Below, one piece after another: positions 8,509 to 16,835 of a stretch of 64,000 nucleotides of DNA. The notes beneath the pieces were generated by a model, which was not told the DNA's origin, did not search any database, and was given only the letters and a program-made list of their open reading frames with translations. How positions within the stretch are numbered: position 1 is the stretch's first letter; each line of letters opens with the position of its first letter. This stretch comes from Solirubrobacterales bacterium (lineage in GTDB: Bacteria > Actinomycetota > Thermoleophilia > Solirubrobacterales > 70-9), in contig JAFKLL010000018.1 in assembly GCA_017304845.1 (NCBI GenBank), forward strand, positions 1-64,000, written 5' to 3'. The position numbers were made by a program, and so were the translations under genes.

Positions 8509-9164
8509 AAGACGCCGAGCGGGTCGTGCTCGAACCCGGCCTGGAGGTCCTGATCCGCCCGATCCGCCCAGCCGACAAGGCGATCCTGGCGGAGGGCTTC
8601 GAGTCGCTCAGCCCGGAATCGAGGTTCCAGCGTTTCTTCGCCCCGGTCGCCCGACTCAACGACACCGATCTCGCCTACCTGACCGAGGTCGACCACCACG
8701 ACCACGAGGCCCTGGTCGCGATCGATCCCGACGAGGGCACCCTGGTCGGCGTCACCCGGTACATCCGGACCCAGCCGCGGCGGGACCGCGAAGCCGAGGT
8801 CGCGATCGTGATCAGCGACCAGTGGCGCGGCAAGGGGCTCGGGACCCGCCTGCTCTCCAGGCTCGCGACCCGGGCCCGCGAGGAGGGCGTCACCCACTTC
8901 CTCGCCGTGGTGCTGTCCGACAACACCGAGGCCGCCGACCTGTTCGAGAACTTCACCTCGGAGAAGACCCGGATCAGCCACCGCACTCCCGGTCAGGTCG
9001 AGATCCTCATCGACCTGCCGCCGACCGGCGAGTTCTCCGACTCCCGGCTGGCCTGGACCCTGCGTTCCGCGGCCCGCGGCAGCCTCCGGGTCTCGCCCTG
9101 GCGCCGGCTCCGCAAGCGGCTCGATCGGCGGCGCCGGCCACGGGAGACCAGCAAAACCGACTAG
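8505..9164 (+). CDS. GNAT-family N-acetyltransferase
   Basis: The 219-residue protein transfers an acetyl group from acetyl-CoA to an unknown amine. The N-terminal RPIRPADK ... SRFQRFF block is typical of the GNAT subgroup related to protein acetyltransferase domains. The acetyl-CoA loop QWRGKGLGTRLL lies at about residues 106-117. The last 25 residues are strongly basic. GTG 8505 overlaps the response regulator stop as GTGA, so the three genes form one coupled operon. Confidence 0.88.
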   Translation: MKDAERVVLEPGLEVLIRPIRPADKAILAEGFESLSPESRFQRFFAPVARLNDTDLAYLTEVDHHDHEALVAIDPDEGTLVGVTRYIRTQPRRDREAEVAIVISDQWRGKGLGTRLLSRLATRAREEGVTHFLAVVLSDNTEAADLFENFTSEKTRISHRTPGQVEILIDLPPTGEFSDSRLAWTLRSAARGSLRVSPWRRLRKRLDRRRRPRETSKTD

Positions 9165-9169
9165 TGCTC

Positions 9170-9175
9170 TAGGAT
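9170..9175 (+). promoter_or_regulatory. -10 element of the Rrf2/sufR gene
   Basis: TAGGAT lies 7 nt before the ATG at 9183, within the 18-bp gap after the GNAT gene. It would allow leaderless transcription of the sufR-sufC-sufS unit, independent of the upstream operon. Confidence 0.45.
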
Positions 9176-9182
9176 TTGTCTG

Positions 9183-9662
9183 ATGCTCTTCTCGACCAAA
9201 GCCGAGTACGGAGTCCGCCTCATGGTGGAACTCGGACGCCAGCCCAACACCGGCCCGGTGTCGCTCAACGCGATCGCCGAAGCCGAACGGCTCCCCCTCT
9301 CCTACCTCGAGCACCTGGTGGCGAAGCTCCGCCAGGCCGGCCTGGTCACCTCGACCCGCGGCGCGCATGGCGGCTACAGCCTCGCCCACCCGGCCGAGGC
9401 GATCACGATGGTCGAAGTGGTTGAAGCCCTGGAGGGCCAGATCGCCCCGATGGAGTGCTTCCACGAGACCCCCGAGGGCAAGGTCCTCTGCTCGCATGAG
9501 GCAGACAGCGACCGCGCCTGCGCCACCAAGCTGCTCTGGACCCGGGTCCAGGGCGGGGTCACCAAGGCACTGGCCGGCACCACGCTGGCCGAGCTGGTCG
9601 AGTTCTCACGGCCGGCCGAAGAGCGCAGCAACAGTAAGACCGCAGTCGGCAGCGCCGCCTAG
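9183..9662 (+). CDS. sufR: Rrf2-family Fe-S-responsive regulator of the SUF genes
   Basis: A 159-residue Rrf2 protein with an N-terminal winged helix (KAEYGVRLM ... LVAKLRQAGLVTSTRGAHGGY). It has three cysteines, Cys92, Cys103 and Cys113, in the region where IscR and related members bind a [2Fe-2S] cluster. The Cys spacing (10 and 9 residues between) is wider than in IscR. Its position directly before sufC and sufS makes it the likely Fe-S-sensing repressor of this system. The symbol is by role; actinobacterial SufR proteins can belong to other subgroups. Confidence 0.85.
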   Translation: MLFSTKAEYGVRLMVELGRQPNTGPVSLNAIAEAERLPLSYLEHLVAKLRQAGLVTSTRGAHGGYSLAHPAEAITMVEVVEALEGQIAPMECFHETPEGKVLCSHEADSDRACATKLLWTRVQGGVTKALAGTTLAELVEFSRPAEERSNSKTAVGSAA

Positions 9663-9703
9663 GCGCGCCGCCCGAACCAGATTCGAAGAAACGGAGCACC
9701 CCC

Positions 9704-10468
9704 GTGGCAGAGCTTGAGATCAAGAACCTTCACGTCAGAGTCGAGGAAAAGGAGATCCTCAAGGGTCTCGACCTGACCGTCGAGAAGGGCCGCGTCCACG
9801 CGCTGATGGGCCCGAACGGTTCCGGCAAGTCGACCCTCGCCAACGTGATCATGGGCCACCCGGCGCTCGAGGTCACCGAGGGCACGATCTCGTTCAACGG
9901 CGAGGACATCACCGACGCGGATCCGGACGAGCGCGCGCAGCTCGGACTCTTCATGGCCTTCCAGTACCCGGTCGCCATCCCCGGCGTCGCGGTCAGCAAG
10001 TACCTGCGGATGATCCTCAACGCCCAGCGCGAGGCCCGCGGCGAGCAGCCGCTCAAGATCAAGGATTTCGCCGCCCAGGCCCGTGAGGCGATGGAGCTGG
10101 CCAACATCCCGCAGGAGTTCTCCAGCCGCTACCTCAACGACGGTTTCTCCGGCGGTGAGAAGAAGCGCATGGAGCTGCTCCAGCTGGCCCTGCTCAAGCC
10201 GCAGATCGCGATCCTCGACGAGACCGACTCCGGCCTCGACATCGACGCGCTCCGCACCGTCGCCGAGGGCATCAACAAGTTCACCGGCCCCGACATGGGC
10301 GCCCTGGTCATCACCCATTACCAGCGCCTCCTCCACATGGTCAAGCCGGACGTGGTTCACGTCATGTACCAGGGCAGGATCGTCAAGGAAGGCGGCAACG
10401 AGCTGGTCGACCACCTCGAGGCCGAGGGCTACGGCTGGATCAAGGAGGAGGTCGAGGCGGCCGCCTGA
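9704..10468 (+). CDS. sufC: SUF system ATPase SufC
   Basis: A 254-residue ABC-type ATPase that powers SufBC2D during Fe-S cluster assembly in the cytoplasm. The Walker A loop GPNGSGKST is at 36-44, the signature is FSGGEKKR and the Walker B is AILDETDSGLD. The SufC-typical stretch ITHYQRLL follows. It starts at GTG 9704 with GGAG about 9 nt upstream. In this genome sufB and sufD are not adjacent but 5 kb downstream in another unit. Confidence 0.96.
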   Translation: MAELEIKNLHVRVEEKEILKGLDLTVEKGRVHALMGPNGSGKSTLANVIMGHPALEVTEGTISFNGEDITDADPDERAQLGLFMAFQYPVAIPGVAVSKYLRMILNAQREARGEQPLKIKDFAAQAREAMELANIPQEFSSRYLNDGFSGGEKKRMELLQLALLKPQIAILDETDSGLDIDALRTVAEGINKFTGPDMGALVITHYQRLLHMVKPDVVHVMYQGRIVKEGGNELVDHLEAEGYGWIKEEVEAAA

Positions 10469-11691
10469 TGTCGGTCACCACGATCCGCGAGCAGTTCCCG
10501 GTCCTTGATCGCGAGGTCAAGGGCCGGCCACTCACATACCTCGACAACGGGGCGACTTCGCAGAAGCCCTTGGCTGTGATCGAGGCGATGGACGCCTACT
10601 ACCGGGAGCACAACGCGAACGTGCACCGGGGGGTCCATCAGCTCTCCGAGGAGGCGACCGATCTGTACGAGGGCGCCCGGGCCAAGGTCGCGGGGCTGCT
10701 CGGCGCGCCGAGTCCCCGCGAGGTCGTCTTCACGCGGAACGTCACCGCCGCCCTCAACCTGGTCGCGCAGTCCTGGGGCGCCGCCAATCTCGGTCCCGGC
10801 GACCGCATCCTCCTCACGGAGATGGAGCATCACGCCAACATCGTTCCCTGGTACATGGTCGCGCAGCGCACCGGGGCCGAGCTGGAGTTCGCCCCGATCG
10901 ACGACGAGGGTCGCCTGGATCGCGCCGCGATCACCGAGGCCTTGGCCCGTGGCCCCAAGGTCTTCGCCTTCACCCATGTCTCGAACGTGCTCGGCACCAA
11001 GAACCCGGTCGAGGACCTGATCGCCGAGGCAAAGGCGGCCGGCGCACTGACCGTGGTCGACGGCGCCCAGTCGGTCCCGAAGTTCCCGGTCGACGTGGCC
11101 GCGCTCGGCGCCGACTTCTACGGCTTCACCGGCCACAAGCTCTACGGCCCGACCGGGATCGGCGCGATCTGGGGCCGGCGCGAGCTCTGGGAGGAGATCG
11201 AGCCCTTCGAAGGCGGCGGTTCGATGATCAACAAGGTCACCCCGGAGAAGATCACCTGGGCCGCGGTCCCCGCGAAGTTCGAGGCGGGCACGCCGCCGAT
11301 CGCCGAGGCCGCCGGTCTCGCCGCCGCGGTCGACTGGGTCCAGGAGGTCGGGTTCGACTTCATCGAGCGCCACGAACGCGAGCTCACCGCCTACGCCCTG
11401 CCCCGCCTGGCCGAGGTGCCGGGCCTGACGATCTTCGGTCCCGAGACGACCGAGGATCGCGAGGGCATCATCTCCTTCGAGCTCGACGGCGTCCATCCCC
11501 ATGACGTCTCGGAGATCCTCGACCGCCACGGGGTCGCGGTCCGGGCCGGCCATCATTGCGCCCAGATCCTGATGCGCCGCCTCGGCGTCGCCGCCACCAC
11601 CAGGGCCAGCTTCGCCGCCTACAACCAGACCAGCGAAGTCGACACCCTGATCGAAGCCCTCCACGACGCCCGCCGCATCTTCGGGCTCTAG
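10468..11691 (+). CDS. sufS: Cysteine desulfurase SufS
   Basis: This 407-residue PLP enzyme converts cysteine to alanine and passes persulfide sulfur to SufU. Lys224 in GHKLYGPTGIG is the PLP lysine. The DGAQSVPKFPVDV block and catalytic Cys364 in RAGHHCAQ mark it as the group II SufS type. The ATG overlaps the sufC stop by one base (TGATG), so translation is coupled. sufU lies 1.5 kb further on, beyond a gene on the opposite strand. Confidence 0.96.
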   Translation: MSVTTIREQFPVLDREVKGRPLTYLDNGATSQKPLAVIEAMDAYYREHNANVHRGVHQLSEEATDLYEGARAKVAGLLGAPSPREVVFTRNVTAALNLVAQSWGAANLGPGDRILLTEMEHHANIVPWYMVAQRTGAELEFAPIDDEGRLDRAAITEALARGPKVFAFTHVSNVLGTKNPVEDLIAEAKAAGALTVVDGAQSVPKFPVDVAALGADFYGFTGHKLYGPTGIGAIWGRRELWEEIEPFEGGGSMINKVTPEKITWAAVPAKFEAGTPPIAEAAGLAAAVDWVQEVGFDFIERHERELTAYALPRLAEVPGLTIFGPETTEDREGIISFELDGVHPHDVSEILDRHGVAVRAGHHCAQILMRRLGVAATTRASFAAYNQTSEVDTLIEALHDARRIFGL

Positions 11692-11694
11692 ATC

Positions 11695-11745
11695 CACCTG
11701 GGTGCGAATCGCACGCCTGATAGGTGCGTGATCCACACCCAGGTG
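11695..11745. terminator. Hairpin between convergent sufS and the 450-residue gene
   Basis: CACCTGGGTG at 11695-11704 pairs with CACCCAGGTG at 11736-11745, with further pairing inside (CGCAC with GTGCG). It fills the 61-bp gap between two convergent genes. There is no U-tract, so it is a factor-dependent or bidirectional stop at best. Its right side continues as AGGTGCGGTCGA, a 12-mer also present in the inverted repeat at 31492-31542. Confidence 0.5.
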
Positions 11746-11752
11746 CGGTCGA

Positions 11753-13105
11753 TCAGCCCCGGGTGTCTCCCCAGGGCCGGTAGGTGACCGACATCGGGTC
11801 GTCCAGGCCGTTGATCACGTTCTGGACGATCCTCGGGCTGGGGGCCGAGTAGCGCACTCCCGGGGTCGGGGCGTTGCCCGGCCCGCCCGGGTTGAAGAAG
11901 GGGCTGTAGCGGCCCTGGGCCGGGATGATCAGCTGCTTGACGCGGCTGATCGCGCGCCTGCTGCCACTCAGGATGATGTCGATCTGGTTGTCGTGGTCTT
12001 CCGAGTAGCAGTCGTCGTAGGAGCTCTGACGCCGGCCCAGGTCGGCGAGTCCCAGCACCTTCAGGGGCGCCCCGTCGATCAGGTAGCGCCGGCCCGGCTT
12101 GGTGATCTCGACCCGCTTCCCCTTCCGGGTCTTGGCGATCAACTTGAAGTAGCGGCCGAACTCGGTCGGCCTCACGCCCCGGACGCCATCGGGTGAGAAC
12201 CCGCCGGTGGTCAGCATCCGGATCCTGAACTTCGCGTGACCGCCGTAGAGCGAGCGGCCGTCGTTGGGCAGGTCGTTCTGGAACGCGCGCGGGGCGGCCT
12301 CCCCGCGCCGGGAGAACCTGGTCAGCTTGGCGCCGACGAGCCGCGGCCCGGTGCGTTCGGATACGGGCAGGTCCGGATCGTCGTAGGGGCTGGTCGTGGG
12401 GTGCGACGCCATGCCCACGGCACTGACCGTGACCACCTTGCCGCGCTGGGTTCCGCCCTCCTTGCCGACCAGTCGCAGCGGGACGTCGTCCGGGACCACC
12501 TCGACCTTGACCGGGAAGACCGATCGGGGGTCGCTCGACGGGTAGCGGTTGCCGAAGAGGCCGAACAGGACCACCGTGCTGCGCTCGTCGTACTCGTAGT
12601 TGGGGAAGACGGCGGCCGAGTTCGGCATCACCTCGTCGCCGTTGCTGAGGGTGATCCGGAAGTCGGACGGAGAGACGGTGCTCGGCAGGACCGGCCAGCT
12701 GAACACGACCGGGAGCCCGGCGTTGTTGAGGACGGGGAAGCCGTACCCGTAAGCGACCCCGCCGGGGGTGGAGGCGGAGGTGTGGTCCGAGGCGGTCGGC
12801 GTCGCCGCGCACTTCATGTCCTCGAGCCAGGTCCCGCCCGCGTCTCGAACGGCCTGCTCGGCCACCGCCAGGTCGCTGTCCCCCGCGTTGGGCACGCCGA
12901 TGATCCCGGTGAATCCGAGCCCGCCGGAGAGCATCGAGGGCCGGCGGCGCCACATGTCGGCGTCGATCAGGACATCCCGCCTGAGCTGCTGGGAGGTCGC
13001 GGTCGGCTGCTCCATGACCGCGCCGGCGGCTGCTTCGCCGCCGATGGCGAGCACCACGAGGACAAGGGCTCCGCAAACGATCGGGGTCACGCTCTTTTTC
13101 AACAT
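11753..13105 (-). CDS. Exported or membrane-anchored protein of unknown function
   Basis: The 450-residue product starts at ATG 13105, placed by a TATGGT -10 element 6 nt upstream. A hydrophobic N-terminal segment (residues ~7-28, ending near AAAGAV) is a signal peptide or anchor. The mature part has few cysteines and alternating strands, including FRITLSNGDEVMPNSAAVFPN and GRRYLIDGAPLKVLGLADLG; the C-terminal third has a DDCYSEDHDNQIDI acidic patch that could bind metal. I do not recognise the family. It is inserted between sufS and sufU on the opposite strand, with no sign that it takes part in Fe-S assembly. Confidence 0.7.
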   Translation of the reverse strand: MLKKSVTPIVCGALVLVVLAIGGEAAAGAVMEQPTATSQQLRRDVLIDADMWRRRPSMLSGGLGFTGIIGVPNAGDSDLAVAEQAVRDAGGTWLEDMKCAATPTASDHTSASTPGGVAYGYGFPVLNNAGLPVVFSWPVLPSTVSPSDFRITLSNGDEVMPNSAAVFPNYEYDERSTVVLFGLFGNRYPSSDPRSVFPVKVEVVPDDVPLRLVGKEGGTQRGKVVTVSAVGMASHPTTSPYDDPDLPVSERTGPRLVGAKLTRFSRRGEAAPRAFQNDLPNDGRSLYGGHAKFRIRMLTTGGFSPDGVRGVRPTEFGRYFKLIAKTRKGKRVEITKPGRRYLIDGAPLKVLGLADLGRRQSSYDDCYSEDHDNQIDIILSGSRRAISRVKQLIIPAQGRYSPFFNPGGPGNAPTPGVRYSAPSPRIVQNVINGLDDPMSVTYRPWGDTRG

Positions 13106-13111
13106 GCCCCA

Positions 13112-13117
13112 ACCATA
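13112..13117 (-). promoter_or_regulatory. -10 element of the 450-residue exported protein gene
   Basis: TATGGT on the minus strand is followed by 6 nt and the ATG at 13105. This fixes the start over more upstream in-frame ATG codons (for example at 13162 and 13138), which would lie upstream of the transcription start. Confidence 0.5.
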
Positions 13118-13198
13118 GCTAAAGTTGACGCACGTCATGTTTAAGCGGAGACGGTCTCCCACGACCCGAGCGGACGGTCAGCTAACCTCGTCAGACCG

Positions 13199-13624
13199 AT
13201 GGAAGAGCTCTACCGCGAACAGATCCTCGAGCACTACAAGCGCCCCCACAACTTCGGGGCGGTCGAGAATCCCGACCTCGAGTTCGAGGACACGAACCCG
13301 TTCTGCGGTGACGAGCAGCACGTGACGATCAAGCTCGACGACCAGGATCGCGTCGCCGAGGTCAAGTTCGAGGGCCAGGGATGCGCGATCTCCACCGCCG
13401 CCACCTCCCTGCTCACCGACGAGCTGGTCGGCATGACCCGCGACGAGCTGATCCAGCTGCCCAAGGAGTACGTGCTCGACCTGCTCGGCATCGACATCTC
13501 CGCCACCCGTATGAAGTGCGCGCTGCTCGGCCTGAAGGTGGTCAAGGGCGCCGGCCTCGGCAAGGTCGTCGACTGGGAAGACGCCGGCGAACAGGGCGAC
13601 CCCTCGCTGGCTTCCGAGGTCTAG
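13199..13624 (+). CDS. sufU: SufU/IscU-type Fe-S sulfur acceptor
   Basis: The 141-residue protein accepts sulfur from SufS. The three conserved cysteines are Cys36 (with Asp38 in CGDE), Cys62 (GQGCAIS) and Cys107 (RMKCALL). A Lys precedes the last Cys where IscU has His, a SufU trait. Yet the Cys62-Cys107 gap is only 45 residues, like IscU (43) and unlike classical SufU (about 60), so the SufU-specific insertion is missing. TAACCT lies 10 nt before the ATG. The stop shares a CTAG tetramer with the convergent MFS gene. Confidence 0.92.
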   Translation: MEELYREQILEHYKRPHNFGAVENPDLEFEDTNPFCGDEQHVTIKLDDQDRVAEVKFEGQGCAISTAATSLLTDELVGMTRDELIQLPKEYVLDLLGIDISATRMKCALLGLKVVKGAGLGKVVDWEDAGEQGDPSLASEV

Positions 13625-14832
13625 CCGCTCGACTCCGCGGCATCCGCGGCGCGGGGGCCGGTCGCCGAGGCCAGGACCGCGGCGACCGTGAGGACCGCGA
13701 GGACCACGATCATCGCCGAGCGGAGCCCGAAGTGCTCTCCCAGGAAGCCCAGCAGGGGCGGGCCGACGAGGAACGCGACGTAGCCGGCGGTGGCGACCAG
13801 GCTGACCCGGGCGACCGAGTCCGGGCCGGAGTCGCTGGCCGCGGCGATCGCGACCGGGAAACCGAGCGAGACACCGAAGCCCCAGAGGGTGACCGAGATC
13901 CCGGCCAGCACCGGGCTGTCGGCGAAGATCACCGCCGAGACGCCGACCATCGCGAGGATGGCGCCGCCGCGCAGGACGGCGACACGGCCGAACTTCATCA
14001 GCAGCGCCCGCCCACCGAAGCGCCCGATCGTCATCGTCGCGGCGAAACCGGCGAAGACCAGGGCCCCCGACGACTCGGGCAGATCGAAGCCGTCGACCAT
14101 GAGCAGGGCCAGCCAGTCCGTCGCCGACCCCTCCGCCAAGGCGAAGGAGAGCAGGATCACCGCGATCATCCAGAGGCGCGGGTCCTTCCAGACCGGCTTC
14201 TCCTCCGGGTCGCCACGGACCGCATCCTCCCGCTCCGTCGCCTGGACGTCAGCCGACCCCTCCCCCGTCTTGCCCATTCCCGGCTCGATCCCGCGCAGGG
14301 CCCAGATCAAGGCCGGAATCGAGATCACGACGACACCGAGCAGGCTGGGCATCACGGCGATATCCATCGTGGTCAGTCCGATGCCGAGCAGGGCGCCGAG
14401 CAAGGTGCCGGCACTGAAGAAGCCATGCAGTTCGACCAGGACCGGAGCCTGGGTCAGCTGCTCCACCTCGGCGCCCTCGAGATTGATCGCCACCTCGGCG
14501 GAGCCGATCCCGGCCCCGAACATCATGAAGCCCGCCAGCACCAGCGGCGCGAACTCGCTCCCGGTGCCGAAGGCGAGCACCACCATGCCGAGGGTCAGCA
14601 ATCCGAGTCCGTTCCTGATCACCGTCTTCGTTCCGAACCGACGGACGAGCGGGGCCGAGCTGAGGATCCCGCTCATCGAACCGATCGAAATCCCGAACAG
14701 CAACAGGCCCATCTCGGCGGTCGATGCCCCCAGGGCATCGCGGATCGCCGGAGTCCTCGTCACCCACGACGCCAACGCGAAGCCGGGAACGAACAGAAAT
14801 ATGTAGGTCGAGATCCTGCGTCTGAGAAGCAC
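13621..14832 (-). CDS. MFS transporter
   Basis: A 403-residue major facilitator with about 12 hydrophobic helices. The first half contains WVTRTPAIRDALGAS after TM1 and a R-R-F-G-T-K loop between TM2 and TM3, as in sugar- or drug-type MFS proteins of the YfkF/FucP-like cluster. A charged central loop (about 195-230) separates the halves. The substrate cannot be told. The GTG start follows a basic stretch. It is divergent from the Rieske-sufB-sufD unit and convergent with sufU. Confidence 0.85.
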   Translation of the reverse strand: MLLRRRISTYIFLFVPGFALASWVTRTPAIRDALGASTAEMGLLLFGISIGSMSGILSSAPLVRRFGTKTVIRNGLGLLTLGMVVLAFGTGSEFAPLVLAGFMMFGAGIGSAEVAINLEGAEVEQLTQAPVLVELHGFFSAGTLLGALLGIGLTTMDIAVMPSLLGVVVISIPALIWALRGIEPGMGKTGEGSADVQATEREDAVRGDPEEKPVWKDPRLWMIAVILLSFALAEGSATDWLALLMVDGFDLPESSGALVFAGFAATMTIGRFGGRALLMKFGRVAVLRGGAILAMVGVSAVIFADSPVLAGISVTLWGFGVSLGFPVAIAAASDSGPDSVARVSLVATAGYVAFLVGPPLLGFLGEHFGLRSAMIVVLAVLTVAAVLASATGPRAADAAESSG

Positions 14833-15075
14833 TGTGCCCGCCGCTGACTTCGCAGGGCCACCCTACCGATCGAGCTTCCGCCGCCGACGCGGGCCCGAAC
14901 GCAGCCGGAGCCGGAAATCGGCTTGGGAAGTACGTTAGGGACACCTAATGCTCGGTGCCGGCGCACCATAGTCGGTAAGATCTAATTCCGAGCCTGATTG
15001 TCGGCTTATCGTCCGGGTTTTTCCGCAGCCGGCCTCTTGCCAACGGTCTCTCGGCACTCCCTCCCATTCGCATCA
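14833..15075. other. Divergent intergenic region between MFS gene and Rieske-sufB-sufD
   Basis: About 240 bp without a gene. The right part (14925-15075) is less GC-rich than the surroundings and holds the TTAGG-N4-CCTAA palindrome (14935-14948) and a possible -10 TAAGAT at 14976-14981. An in-frame extension of the Rieske gene to GTG 14998 exists but carries no ribosome site or recognisable sequence. Confidence 0.5.
14935..14948. promoter_or_regulatory. Palindromic operator candidate TTAGG-N4-CCTAA
   Basis: A perfect 5-bp inverted repeat (TTAGGGACACCTAA) in the divergent promoter region ahead of Rieske-sufB-sufD, about 28 bp upstream of a TAAGAT -10 candidate. Half sites TTAGG/CCTAA are those of DtxR/IdeR-family metal regulators, though the 4-bp spacing is shorter than a classical iron box. 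Binding by the Rrf2 regulator is the alternative. Confidence 0.45.
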
Positions 15076-15399
15076 ATGAGCAACGAAACGACAAAAATTC
15101 CCGTCTGCCCGGTCTCGGAGCTGCCGCCCGGTGAGCGCAAGATCATCGAGCACGAAGGCGAGTTCCTCGCCGTCATTAACTGCGATGGCGTGCTCTACGG
15201 GATCGAGGATCGCTGCTCGCATGACGACGGGCCGTTGGCCGAGGGAGAGATCGACCAGGCCGCCTGCACGGTGGAATGCCCCCGTCACGGCTCGCTCTTC
15301 GACCTGCGCACCGGCAGACCGAAGACCCTCCCGGCCTACCAGCCGGTCAAGACTTTTCCTGTCGAGGTAATCGACGACACCATCACCCTGGAGGTATAG
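15076..15399 (+). CDS. Rieske-type [2Fe-2S] ferredoxin of the SUF unit
   Basis: A 107-residue Rieske protein of the small NirD/BphF-like kind. Cluster ligands are Cys47-X-His49 (CSH) and Cys68-X2-His71 (CPRH). It has no membrane anchor, so it is cytoplasmic. It sits immediately before sufB (2 bp gap), as similar ferredoxins do in many actinobacterial SUF operons, where an electron-donor role in cluster assembly is proposed but not settled. ATG 15076 was chosen as the start because the mature fold begins directly after it. Confidence 0.9.
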   Translation: MSNETTKIPVCPVSELPPGERKIIEHEGEFLAVINCDGVLYGIEDRCSHDDGPLAEGEIDQAACTVECPRHGSLFDLRTGRPKTLPAYQPVKTFPVEVIDDTITLEV

Positions 15400-15401
15400 A
15401 A

Positions 15402-16835
15402 GTGGCCACCGCCGAAGTTCTCGCCGAAAAAGAGAAGGTCCAGGGGATCAATGCCGACTACGCCGAGAAATTCGGCTTCAGCGATCCCGAGACCGGCTAC
15501 GCCTACAAGGCCCCGAAGGGCCTCACCCGCGAGATCGTCGAACAGATCTCCGAGTACAAGGACGAGCCGCAGTGGATGCGTGAGTTCCGTCTCAAGGCGC
15601 TCGAGATCTTCGAGTCGAAGCCGACCCCGCAGTGGGGCGCCGATCTCGACCAGATCGACTTCGACGACATCCACTACTTCGTCCGCGCCTCGGAGAAGAA
15701 CAGCCGCGACTGGTCCGAGGTCCCCGAGGACATCAAGAACACCTTCGACCGCCTGGGCATCCCCGAGGCCGAGCAGAAGTTCCTCTCCGGCGTCGGCGCC
15801 CAGTACGAGTCCGAGGTCGTCTACCACCAGGTCAACGAGAAGCTCGAAGCGCAGGGCGTGATCTTCACCGACATGGACACCGCGCTCCGCGAGCACGAGG
15901 ACATCCTCAAGGAGTACTTCTCGACCGTCATCCCGGCCAACGACAACAAGCTGGCCGCGCTCAACTCGGCCGTCTGGTCCGGCGGCTCCTTCGTCTACGT
16001 GCCGAAGGGCGTCAAGGTCGAGATGCCGCTCCAGGCCTACTTCCGGATCAACACCGAGAACATGGGCCAGTTCGAGCGGACGCTGATCATCGCCGAGGAG
16101 GACTCGGACGTCCACTACATCGAGGGCTGCACCGCTCCGGTCTACTCGACCGACTCGCTGCACTCGGCCGTGGTCGAGATCATCTGCAAGCCCGGTTCGC
16201 GGGTCCGGTACACGACCGTCCAGAACTGGTCGCAGAACGTCTTCAACCTGGTCACCAAGCGGGCCGTCGCCCAGGAGCGGGCGACCATGGAATGGGTCGA
16301 CTGCAACCTCGGCTCGAAGGTCACCATGAAGTACCCGGCCATCTACCTGCTCGGCGACGGCGCCCACGGCGAGGTGCTCTCGATCGCCTTCGCCGGCGAG
16401 GGCCAGCACCAGGACGCCGGCGCCAAGATCATCCACGGCGCCCCCAACACCACCTCCTCGGTCTTCTCGAAGTCGATCTCGAAGGACGGCGGCCGTTCCA
16501 CCTACCGCGGCCTGCTCGAAGTGGCCGACGGCGCCACCGGCACCCGCTCGAAGGTGGTCTGCGACGCGCTGCTGCTCGACGAGAAGAGCCAGTCCGACAC
16601 CTACCCGACTATCCGCATCGGCGAGTCCGACGCGGACATGGGCCACGAGGCCACCGTCTCCAAGGTCGGCGACGACATGCTCTTCTACCTCCAGAGCCGC
16701 GGCCTCTCCGAAGAGGAAGCCTCGAAGATGATCGTCAACGGCTTCATCGAGCCGGTCACCAAGGAGCTGCCGATGGAGTACGCGGTCGAGCTGAACCGCC
16801 TGATCGAGCTGCAGATGGAGGGTTCAATTGGCTGA
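15402..16835 (+). CDS. sufB: Fe-S cluster scaffold subunit SufB
   Basis: The 477-residue SufB is the scaffold on which the nascent cluster is built in SufBC2D. Typical blocks include [20 protein letters not shown], the beta-helix core with HYIEGCTAP, and a C-terminal [18 protein letters not shown]. The Cys in [10 protein letters not shown] aligns with the Cys required for assembly in E. coli SufB (family knowledge). It starts at GTG 15402 with GGAGG 7 nt upstream and overlaps sufD by 8 bp. Confidence 0.97.
   Translation: MATAEVLAEKEKVQGINADYAEKFGFSDPETGYAYKAPKGLTREIVEQISEYKDEPQWMREFRLKALEIFESKPTPQWGADLDQIDFDDIHYFVRASEKNSRDWSEVPEDIKNTFDRLGIPEAEQKFLSGVGAQYESEVVYHQVNEKLEAQGVIFTDMDTALREHEDILKEYFSTVIPANDNKLAALNSAVWSGGSFVYVPKGVKVEMPLQAYFRINTENMGQFERTLIIAEEDSDVHYIEGCTAPVYSTDSLHSAVVEIICKPGSRVRYTTVQNWSQNVFNLVTKRAVAQERATMEWVDCNLGSKVTMKYPAIYLLGDGAHGEVLSIAFAGEGQHQDAGAKIIHGAPNTTSSVFSKSISKDGGRSTYRGLLEVADGATGTRSKVVCDALLLDEKSQSDTYPTIRIGESDADMGHEATVSKVGDDMLFYLQSRGLSEEEASKMIVNGFIEPVTKELPMEYAVELNRLIELQMEGSIG

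Noticed and set aside
14998-15075. Longer Rieske protein from GTG 14998
   Set aside because: The extra residues show no conservation-like pattern, no ribosome site, and would cover the presumed promoter leader.
15336-16646. A 436-codon frame opposite sufB
   Set aside because: Shadow frame rich in Val/Asp/Gly/Leu without recognisable domains; sufB on the other strand is certain.
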